From contig JAFNAH010000091.1 in the NCBI GenBank assembly GCA_017860075.1, forward strand, positions 1-6,273: DNA of 6,273 nucleotides, given 5' to 3'. Shown here piece after piece: positions 1 through 5,103 of this stretch (position 1 is the first letter of the stretch; every line of letters begins with the position of its first letter). A program made the translations under genes and the position numbers. The stretch comes from Acidobacteriota bacterium (GTDB taxonomy: Bacteria; Acidobacteriota; UBA6911). The notes beneath the pieces are model-generated. The model made no database searches and was not told the origin of the DNA. It saw only the letters and a program-made list of their open reading frames with translations.

Positions 1-1
1 C

Positions 2-352
2 GGCTGGGACCTGCAGCAATCCATCGAGCTGTCGCATAAGCTCAAGGAAATCGGCGTGGACCTGATCGACTGCTCCAGCGGGGGCCTGGTGCCCTATGCT
101 CAAATCCCCGCCGGGCCCGGGTATCAAGTTCCGTTTGCGGCCGAAATCCGCTCCCGCGTCGGCATCGCTACCGGTGCCGTTGGCCTGATCACGCAGGCCG
201 CGCAGGCCGAGCAGATTGTAGCAACGGGCCAGGCTGACGTGGTGATACTCGCCCGGGAGATGCTTCGCGACCCCTACTGGCCGCTTCATGCAGCGGGGAT
301 GCTCCGGACGGATGTTCCCTGGCCGTCGCAATACCTGAGGGCGAAGTCGTAG
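2..352 (+). CDS. Old Yellow Enzyme family NADPH:flavin oxidoreductase, C-terminal fragment (YqjM/NamA/XenA-like)
   Basis: The frame is open from base 2 and gives the last 116 residues before a TAG stop; the start lies outside the window. Members of this family are cytoplasmic FMN enzymes that use NADPH to reduce the C=C bond of unsaturated carbonyls, and some reduce nitro compounds or xenobiotics. Several segments match the C-terminal half of the YqjM/NamA/XenA subgroup as I remember it: VDLIDCSSGG near fragment residue 19, then PGYQVPFAAEIR, the FMN phosphate-binding strand TGAVGLI, and the ending ADVVILAREMLRDPYWP with its conserved Arg. The fragment stops close to the usual family C-terminus, so only the N-terminal two thirds is missing. 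The catalytic Tyr and the Cys/His flavin ligands lie upstream and cannot be checked. The natural substrate cannot be inferred. The gene is followed by the hairpin at 433-469, which probably ends its transcript. Confidence 0.93.
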   Translation, partial: GWDLQQSIELSHKLKEIGVDLIDCSSGGLVPYAQIPAGPGYQVPFAAEIRSRVGIATGAVGLITQAAQAEQIVATGQADVVILAREMLRDPYWPLHAAGMLRTDVPWPSQYLRAKS

Positions 353-386
353 AAGGCCACACTGGAATTGACTCTAGTGGAGATGG

Positions 387-479
387 GGGGTCTTGCATTT
401 GGCCTCAATGCAAAAGGCTCGCTATGATAATCAAGGGGTCACAAACCGAAGACAGGTTTGTGACCCCTTTCATTATGCG
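387..479 (+). repeat. Dispersed intergenic repeat, copy A
   Basis: This is one of three related elements in the window; the others are at 3499-3607 and 4845-4931. It opens with GGGGTCTTGC (387-396). A small hairpin follows, TTGCATT (393-399) with AATGCAA (407-413). Next comes the block AATCAAGGGGT, which leads into a strong hairpin, and the element ends in TTATGCG (473-479). Copy B shares the opening, the GCCTC that follows it, the AATCAAGGGGT block, CCTTTC and TTATGCG. It lies in the gap between two convergent genes. I know no named family with this consensus. Confidence 0.6.
433..469. terminator. Strong hairpin between convergent genes, probable bidirectional terminator
   Basis: A perfect 15-bp stem, AAGGGGTCACAAACC (433-447) with GGTTTGTGACCCCTT (455-469), encloses the 7-base loop GAAGACA. 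It sits between the flavin oxidoreductase stop at 352 and the stop of the minus-strand gene at 513, so it could end transcripts from both sides. The T run after the stem is short: TTT then C on the plus strand, and two Ts on the minus strand. It is therefore a weaker match to an intrinsic terminator than the one at 4887-4930. It could instead protect RNA 3' ends. Confidence 0.7.
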
Positions 480-512
480 CTCGGAGCGTGAAAGGAAATG
501 AATACGACCGGA

Positions 513-2711
513 TCAGGCATCCGAGTGCACATACCTCGGCAAGGACAGCAAGTTGTCGCTTTTCTGTGTATTCGGTTCGAAGGGATGCTCGTAATCCCTG
601 TAATACACGGTGATCTTGCCGTTTTTGCGCATTTTCCGAATCACCAGGTGGTCTCGCCCCAGCACCAGGATCTTTCGCTGCTGCAGATCGGCAAATTCGA
701 ACGGTTCAAGGTCGAATTTCATACGGCTGTCCAGTTCGGTCAGCAGTCGTCCTCGAAATGCTGCGTTCACGGCGTTCTGCAGTATTTGATCGAAACGGGC
801 GGCGATCTCTTCTTCCGTCGGCATCCGGCCCAGTTCGGCCTGCAACTCGTCAATGGCCTGTTTACGGAAAGCAGTGCCATGGGTATTGCGAAGCTCGTTA
901 CGCAATCGGCTGCGCGTGAGGTTCTCGATTTCCGGAATTTCCGTTTTCGAAATGGCCAGAATCTGGAAGATCTGGTTGTCAATCACGTCCACCTTCTTGG
1001 GCACATAATCCAGTTCCTTGACATGGCGATCGATAGCCGCCATGCGTGCCTGTACCTGATCCAACGACAGGGACACACGGTACGATTCGATATCACCCTG
1101 CGGCGGCAGAATTTCCACGCAGGGCATGCGGTCCGTGGCAGGAAACACGTTCACCAGATCGTTGTCGAGGTATCGGCCGATGTCGCTGGCCCGGTACAGC
1201 AGACCGTTCACGGCGTTACCGGCATCCCGTGTCTCGGACCGGATCACCATGTTCTGCAGGGGTTGGAATTTCCGACCGACAAATACATTTGCCGCATCGA
1301 ACGCAAAACCGTTCTGGTTGACCTGGATCTGGACATCGGCGGTTTCCACGCGATGCAGGGTGGAGTACAAGGGGTCCCAGCGCCGAATTTCCACGGTCAG
1401 CTTATGCGGGAGCGTATCGAGGAACGAGGTGCGGTCCAACTGCGTTTGAATCGAGGACTGCGCCATGCTTTCACCGACGCGTTCGATGATCTTGATGGTG
1501 ATCAGCGACAGAAACAGCAGGGACAGCCCCAGCTTCGGAAACACGAACGACAATGCCGTGGTCAGGAAAATCGCAACCAGGTGCGCGGCCACGCTCAAAT
1601 CCAGATCGAAATCCACATCAAAGTCGAAGACGCCGTTTTCCTTGACGGTCGGCACCAGCCTGATTTTCATGTGAAAATCGGGATCAAAGAAATTCTCAAT
1701 CTCGTACTCGCCATGGATATCAATCACCAATACATTGGAAAATAACGGATTGGGACCCGCATTGATTTCGGGACGCACCGAAATGCCCTTGATGATTCCG
1801 ACCTGGTCGTCACCATCCATGATGGGGTAGTGAAATTCGCCCGGCTCATCGGGCTTGGGCACCGCCATCTTGAATTTGAAATCATCCCCCAGCCTGGCAT
1901 AGGTTTCCGGCGGAAAGGCAAACGCCATTTTCATGCCGGGCTCCAGAAAATTCCGCGCAAGGTCGACGTCCCCGCGGTCCGGCAGCAGCGACGCCGGGTC
2001 CGGTCCGCTTTGCAGCGCCAGGTTGATGAACACGCCGATCGCCGCCGGCCTGTTTTCGTCATCGAGAAATTTACGGGTTTCGATACGCTGCAGGCTTCCG
2101 CCGCCGGACACGGCAAACGGGACGCGGCGGTCGATCTGCTCTTTCATGTCTTCGAGAATTTTCCCCTTGGAATACCCCAGCGAGACGGCTGCATCGATCA
2201 ACGGGCCGGATACATCGAGCAATTCCAACTGCACGCCGATGTTGTCCAGGAGGCCGTTCTGGCGGGTATCGAACACCACGTCGAAGCGGATATGCAGATC
2301 GACAGGAAGAACATTTTCAGACAGCACCCTCGGCGGCTGCGCCAGCAAATCAATCACACTGGGGAACACTCTCAAGAGAATGTCCGCTCCCGCCGCATCG
2401 TCGGGCAGTATGGTGACGCTGAATTCATCCGCCCGGCTCGAATAGACCGTCGGGACGATATCCTGAAAAGGATGCTCCCTGCCTGCAAAGTCCGGGTGCA
2501 CGGGGTAGAGTCGGCGCAACGCCAGTTCGGCAGGCGGGTGGGTCAGCGTGGCGGTACGGTAGGGGTTTCCGTTTTCATCCATGCCGCTGGATTCCGACCA
2601 CCATGGGATCGACCCGGTCTCCATCGAGCAGAGCAGAAAATAGCGGATGAACTCCCCGCTCATCAGGAACTCGACATCGAATCCCGAGGTGACGTTCGAT
2701 TGATCTACCAT
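513..2711 (-). CDS. Uncharacterised 732-residue protein with a central hydrophobic hairpin; possibly lipid-binding (TULIP-like)
   Basis: I do not recognise this family with confidence. The frame is open upstream to 2903, but I chose ATG 2711 because GAGGAGG lies 10 bases before it and the residues upstream (Arg-rich, no pattern) look non-coding. There is no signal peptide. Residues 10-27 (GFDVEFLMSGEFIRYFLL) alternate hydrophobic residues and then turn helical; residues 259-277 (GMKMAFAFPPETYARLGDD) look like a weak second copy, as in duplicated TULIP lipid-binding folds. Long amphipathic strands follow, for example FDFDVDFDLDLS at 362-373. Residues 374-409 are strongly hydrophobic and split by PKLG, a possible membrane hairpin. 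The region from about 545 to 665 is charged and probably helical (for example AELGRMPTEEEIAARF, 625-640), and the tail is basic. Cys is rare (28 and 531). The DUF1428 gene ends 216 bases upstream on the same strand. The coding frame is likely real; the TULIP idea is inference from pattern only. Confidence 0.8.
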   Translation of the reverse strand: MVDQSNVTSGFDVEFLMSGEFIRYFLLCSMETGSIPWWSESSGMDENGNPYRTATLTHPPAELALRRLYPVHPDFAGREHPFQDIVPTVYSSRADEFSVTILPDDAAGADILLRVFPSVIDLLAQPPRVLSENVLPVDLHIRFDVVFDTRQNGLLDNIGVQLELLDVSGPLIDAAVSLGYSKGKILEDMKEQIDRRVPFAVSGGGSLQRIETRKFLDDENRPAAIGVFINLALQSGPDPASLLPDRGDVDLARNFLEPGMKMAFAFPPETYARLGDDFKFKMAVPKPDEPGEFHYPIMDGDDQVGIIKGISVRPEINAGPNPLFSNVLVIDIHGEYEIENFFDPDFHMKIRLVPTVKENGVFDFDVDFDLDLSVAAHLVAIFLTTALSFVFPKLGLSLLFLSLITIKIIERVGESMAQSSIQTQLDRTSFLDTLPHKLTVEIRRWDPLYSTLHRVETADVQIQVNQNGFAFDAANVFVGRKFQPLQNMVIRSETRDAGNAVNGLLYRASDIGRYLDNDLVNVFPATDRMPCVEILPPQGDIESYRVSLSLDQVQARMAAIDRHVKELDYVPKKVDVIDNQIFQILAISKTEIPEIENLTRSRLRNELRNTHGTAFRKQAIDELQAELGRMPTEEEIAARFDQILQNAVNAAFRGRLLTELDSRMKFDLEPFEFADLQQRKILVLGRDHLVIRKMRKNGKITVYYRDYEHPFEPNTQKSDNLLSLPRYVHSDA

Positions 2712-2927
2712 GTGTTCATGTCCTCCTCTATGGGATGCCGGCAGGCGCATATTCATCAAGAGATAGAATGGTTCTGAAGCGTCCCTTTCCCATTTTATCC
2801 GTATGGCGGACCCTCGAGGCCCATTTCGATTCAGCAGCCACCGGAAATCGGCAAGCGCCGGGGAACGCATGCGGACGCGAACAACGGTCGAGGCGGAAGG
2901 CACGCAAGCGGGTGGCAGCTTCGGGTG
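2712..2927 (-). other. Gap between the DUF1428 gene and the 732-residue gene
   Basis: These 216 bases separate two genes on the same strand. Apart from the Shine-Dalgarno site near 2722 I see no clear hairpin terminator and no convincing -35/-10 pair. The reading frame of the downstream gene stays open through most of the gap, but the 64 residues it would add are Arg-rich and lack the pattern seen after residue 1. The gap is long enough for a separate promoter, so a shared operon with the DUF1428 gene is not established. Confidence 0.4.
2722..2728 (-). promoter_or_regulatory. Shine-Dalgarno site that sets the start of the 732-residue protein
   Basis: On the minus strand the sequence reads GAGGAGG, then 10 bases, then ATG at 2711. 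It is the only strong ribosome-binding site near the N-terminal end of this long frame. It argues against the far upstream start at 2903. A nearer ATG at 2719 is out of frame. Confidence 0.7.
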
Positions 2928-3281
2928 CTACATTTCGACCAGGGTCTTGAAGCCGCCGTAGACCATTCGCTTCATGTCGAAGGGCATCTCCGTCTCGCAC
3001 ATCTTTTCTTCCATTTCTTTCATGACCTTTGCGTTCACCCGATCGCGGTGCGCCCGGGACTTGAAGACGATATACGAAAACACCACCGTCTCGCCGGGCT
3101 TCAGCTTGAGCAGGCTCGAAAAGGACCTGCCCCATTTGGTCTGCAGGTCTTCGCCCACGCACTCCCTGTAATCGAGGGCGCCGTGCTTCATCCACACCTC
3201 CGCTCCCGTCCTGGCCATGCGGGCGTAGATCTTCAGGTTCTTCTTCGGGATGGGTATCACATATCCGTCGACGTAGCTCAT
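2928..3281 (-). CDS. DUF1428 family protein (YbaA-like)
   Basis: The 117-residue protein is the usual size for DUF1428 (COG5507), a small cytoplasmic alpha/beta family of the dimeric ferredoxin-like (ABM) type with no agreed function. Family hallmarks run the whole length: MSYVDGYVIPIPKKNLKIY (1-19), WMKHGALDYREC (30-41), KLKPGETVVFSYIVFKSRAHRDRVNAK with a few spacing residues (59-85), MPFDMKRMVYGGFKTLVE (99-116). The start at ATG 3281 matches the family N-terminus and has GGAGG six bases upstream; the frame extends further upstream but that part matches nothing. The gene is intact with a TAG stop. It reads away from the large gap that holds repeat copy B. The next gene on its strand starts 216 bases after its stop. 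Any biochemical role would be a guess. Confidence 0.95.
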   Translation of the reverse strand: MSYVDGYVIPIPKKNLKIYARMARTGAEVWMKHGALDYRECVGEDLQTKWGRSFSSLLKLKPGETVVFSYIVFKSRAHRDRVNAKVMKEMEEKMCETEMPFDMKRMVYGGFKTLVEM

Positions 3282-3371
3282 CGGAAACCTCCTTACGATG
3301 TCGTTATGACTGCCTGGTTTGCCGCTTTCTCTGCATGGGTCGCGTCGGGGGCGCAAAAGGCCTTGTCTTTC

Positions 3372-3377
3372 ATCATA
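3372..3377 (-). promoter_or_regulatory. Possible -10 box for the DUF1428 gene
   Basis: On the minus strand TATGAT lies about 90 bases upstream of the DUF1428 start in an AT-richer patch. No good -35 hexamer stands 16 to 18 bases before it, so this is only a weak sigma-70 promoter candidate. Confidence 0.2.
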
Positions 3378-3498
3378 AAAGATTGACCGTAGACCGAAAT
3401 AGGGAATTGACTGATTTTATGGCTCAAAAACTATTACGGCAGGGCAGTCAGGGGCGAATGGGGGAATTGGGGCAGAATGGATTTCCGGGCAGGAAAAT

Positions 3499-3607
3499 GG
3501 GGTCTTGCTTTTTGCCTCGACACAGAAAAGCGGCCCGAGCCCAGGAGGGCGCGTCATTTAAAATCAAGGGGTTAGCCGACGGCCGGCCGCCTCCTTTCGT
3601 TTATGCG
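3499..3607 (+). repeat. Dispersed intergenic repeat, copy B
   Basis: This is the longest of the three related elements. It opens with GGGGTCTTGC (3499-3508) and continues TTTTTGCCTC. Hairpin one is GCTTTT (3507-3512) with AAAAGC (3526-3531). Compared with copy A it carries roughly 16 extra bases that include a mini-hairpin GCCC-AGGA-GGGC (3539-3550). The shared block AATCAAGGGGT follows, then an imperfect hairpin AAGGGG (3566-3571) with CTCCTT (3591-3596). That hairpin surrounds a self-complementary GC-rich core, CGGCCGGCCG (3580-3589). The element ends in TTATGCG (3601-3607). No plus-strand gene ends just before it, so here it is not an obvious gene terminator. Confidence 0.6.
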
Positions 3608-3852
3608 GGACAGAGGGCTTTGCGGCCTCGCACAGGCACGCATCATGCAAAGGTTTTCTGCTGATTATCTATGCCATTTACGCCTGCAAGATACTCATGG
3701 AATGCCTGGTCCCTGCATCTGCGCTCACACCGTTGACGATCACTCCGCCCGAGGTGCGCGCAGGGGAAAATGCCATGCGGCCCGGAGTGGAAGCACCATT
3801 CTGTCGCGGTTTTTCGAATTTGCCGCCCGACAGGAATGAAGGGGAATGAAAC

Positions 3853-3978
3853 GTGAACCCGTTGACATGCCGAATCCTGCTGACCGCCCTTCTTGTACCT
3901 GGATGGACGGCATCCTCATGGGCCGAGGGCAAGGCGGAGCAATACAGGAAGGCAACCGAATCGGCAGCGGGGTTCTGA
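3853..3978 (+). CDS. 41-residue ORF consisting mostly of a signal peptide; possible gene remnant
   Basis: A GTG start has AAGGGG eight bases upstream. The 41 codons give a clear Sec-type signal peptide: N-terminal MNPLTCR, a hydrophobic core ILLTALLVPGW, and a probable cleavage site SWA|E after residue 24. Only 17 residues remain (EGKAEQYRKATESAAGF) before TGA. It ends 25 bases before the TPR gene, with a similar plan (signal peptide, then Ala/Glu-rich helix), so co-transcription is likely. It may be a real secreted micropeptide. It may also be the N-terminus of a secreted protein, perhaps a TPR paralogue, whose remainder was lost to a frameshift or deletion. I cannot decide between these from one sequence. 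Confidence 0.45.
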   Translation: MNPLTCRILLTALLVPGWTASSWAEGKAEQYRKATESAAGF

Positions 3979-4003
3979 ATCTACCGATGAAGGGAAGACA
4001 ACC

Positions 4004-4816
4004 ATGATGCACAAGTGGATCACCTGCCTGCTCGTGACGGCGCTCGTGGCAGCCTGGAGCGCCGCGGCGGCGGCGCAGAACGTGCCCGAGGAGGCCAGGC
4101 GGCATATGGCGCGGGGGATTGCCGCCATCGAGATGGCAAAGTCAGCCGGGGACTATGTCCTCGCGGCACTGGAATTCGAGAAGGCGGCCAAACTGGCCCC
4201 GGACTGGCCCGAGGTTTATTACAGCCTCGGAGGCGTGCAGGCGAAAATGGGGGATCCCGCCTCCGCCGTCAAAAGCTACCAGCGCTACCTGGAGCTTGCG
4301 CCCCGATCGCCGGACGCGGAAAAGGTCCGGCAGGAGATATACAAGCTCGAATACCTGCACGATCGGCAGAAACAGGCTGCAGCGCTCGGCGGTGCGTGGA
4401 AAGCCTCCAACGGGCAGACCTTCAAACTCCTGCTGGACGGTTCGCGCCTGCAGCTGACGCGTGACGAGCAGCAGGGCGACGATATCCTCACGATTCAGTC
4501 GATGGGCACCCACACGGGCCCAATGACGGATGCGCCGCGGCTGGTTTTTTTCGGAACCCTGATCGAGGGAACGATCACGGGGATGTATGTCCAGGCGGCC
4601 GGCAGGAGCTCAGGGCATTGCGATCTGCCGGAGCGCAAGGGCACTTTCGAGGGCACGGTCGACAGCTCCGCGGGCCGGATGCGGCTCGTCTACAAGCGCG
4701 TGACGCTCGAGTACGAGATGGAGTTCAAGTCGATCCTGTCCACTGAGCTGATCTGCCGGCAGACGAACCGCAAGGAAACACCGGGCTACGTGCTGGAGTT
4801 GAAGCGGATTCCCTGA
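4004..4816 (+). CDS. Secreted TPR protein with a beta-rich C-terminal domain
   Basis: The protein has 270 residues and was probably made for the periplasm. ATG 4004 has AAGGGA about eight bases upstream and begins a textbook signal peptide (MMHKWITCLLVTALVAAWSA then AAAA), with cleavage expected near A24|Q25. Two TPR units follow, at about 33-66 (ending EFEKAAKLAPDW) and 69-102 (VYYSLGGVQAKMGDPASAVKSYQRYLELAP), plus a capping helix to about 122. TPRs bind protein partners; none can be named here. From about 128 the chain is Gly/Thr-rich with short strands (LGGAWKASNGQTFKLLLDG, GTFEGTV, RMRLVYKRVTLEYEMEF), which suggests a small beta-barrel or sandwich of unknown role. C206 and C251 could form a disulfide. 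The signal-peptide ORF lies 25 bases upstream and the terminator at 4887 follows. The frame is open further upstream, but that part overlaps the previous ORF and has no signal-peptide character. Confidence 0.85.
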   Translation: MMHKWITCLLVTALVAAWSAAAAAQNVPEEARRHMARGIAAIEMAKSAGDYVLAALEFEKAAKLAPDWPEVYYSLGGVQAKMGDPASAVKSYQRYLELAPRSPDAEKVRQEIYKLEYLHDRQKQAAALGGAWKASNGQTFKLLLDGSRLQLTRDEQQGDDILTIQSMGTHTGPMTDAPRLVFFGTLIEGTITGMYVQAAGRSSGHCDLPERKGTFEGTVDSSAGRMRLVYKRVTLEYEMEFKSILSTELICRQTNRKETPGYVLELKRIP

Positions 4817-4831
4817 GTCACGGGCCGTGCA

Positions 4832-4843
4832 GATCTGCAGATC
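4832..4843. repeat. 12-bp perfect palindrome beside repeat copy C
   Basis: GATCTGCAGATC is fully self-complementary and abuts the start of copy C. It lies 15 bases after the TPR gene stop. It could be a protein-binding dyad or chance; nothing else supports a function. Confidence 0.3.
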
Positions 4844-4844
4844 C

Positions 4845-4931
4845 GGGGTCTTGCTTTTTTGCCGTGGAGCATGCGCCATCAAACAGAAGGGGTTGCGGGA
4901 TTTTCATTGCCCGCAGCCCCTTTTTCTTTTT
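4845..4931 (+). repeat. Dispersed intergenic repeat, copy C
   Basis: Copy C opens with GGGGTCTTGC (4845-4854), continues with TTTTTTGCC, and reaches the shared AAGGGGT block at 4887-4893 after an unrelated spacer containing ATCAA. It then runs into the terminator hairpin. It lacks the TTATGCG tail seen in copies A and B and ends instead in a long T tract. It lies directly downstream of the TPR gene. Confidence 0.55.
4887..4930 (+). terminator. Rho-independent terminator of the TPR gene
   Basis: A 13-bp stem with one G-T wobble pairs AAGGGGTTGCGGG (4887-4899) with CCCGCAGCCCCTT (4910-4922) around a 10-base loop. The T-rich tract TTTTTCTTTT follows at once. It lies about 70 bases after the TPR gene stop and is the most canonical intrinsic terminator in the window. 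Confidence 0.92.
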
Positions 4932-5103
4932 GACCGGAGGCGGTCTCGCGTCGTTGCACTTGCTAAGCAGGCCGTCGCGGACGGGGCAGATAATCCTGTG
5001 CAAACGGACAGCGATGAGATAATGAACGGTCAGTTGGGAGGGTCTGTGCCCGGACGAAAAGGGCGGGCGATCACCGAGGGCTTTACGCGCCGGAAAGGAG
5101 ACG
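4932..5103 (+). promoter_or_regulatory. Leader region of the MFS permease gene
   Basis: About 170 bases separate the terminator from the permease start, so this gene probably has its own promoter here. Two GATAAT-like -10 candidates occur (near 4989 and 5015), but neither has a convincing -35 at normal spacing. I see no clear iron-box (Fur) palindrome, which would have supported a siderophore role. AAAGGAG (5094-5100) is the likely ribosome-binding site. Confidence 0.35.

Larger units (their letters stand above)
3282..3852. other. Large intergenic region with no convincing gene
   Basis: This 571-base stretch divides the minus-strand gene pair from the plus-strand genes on the right, so promoters in both directions are expected here. 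It holds the Shine-Dalgarno site and a weak -10 candidate for the DUF1428 gene, a G-rich tract (about 3450-3502) with a small dyad TTTCC/GGAAA (3482-3496), and repeat copy B. Several short frames are open but none has both a good ribosome-binding site and a recognisable protein. The best is a 50-codon frame at 3697-3849 that ends just before the GTG at 3853; it has no clear ribosome-binding site and I do not call it a gene. Confidence 0.5.

Noticed and set aside
498..1745. Long 415-codon open frame on the plus strand opposite the 732-residue gene
   Set aside because: The translation is rich in His, Gln and Arg with no domain pattern, as expected from the complement of a real GC-rich gene. The minus strand has a better ribosome-binding site and a clear strand/helix pattern.
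1830..2777. 315-codon open frame on the plus strand
   Set aside because: It has the same antisense character (Arg, Gln and His runs), no good start site, and lies across the well-supported minus-strand gene.
2712..2903. N-terminal extension of the 732-residue protein by 64 residues
   Set aside because: There is no ribosome-binding site at 2903 and the extension is Arg-rich without pattern, while GAGGAGG precedes ATG 2711.
3307..3387. 26-codon plus-strand frame beginning MTAWFAAFSAW
   Set aside because: It looks like a tiny membrane peptide, but it lacks a ribosome-binding site and lies in the expected leader of the DUF1428 gene on the other strand.
3603..3839. 78-codon plus-strand frame in the large gap
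   Set aside because: No ribosome-binding site and no recognisable sequence; Cys/His/Arg-rich composition suggests chance.
3697..3849. 50-codon plus-strand frame ending three bases before the GTG at 3853
   Set aside because: The position would allow translational coupling, but there is no clear ribosome-binding site and the Pro-rich product matches nothing I know.
387..4931. CRISPR array or riboswitch explanation for the three GGGGTCTTGC elements
   Set aside because: The copies are 1.3 to 3.1 kb apart with genes between, so they are not an array. They lie after genes or in gaps rather than in leaders with a conserved aptamer core.
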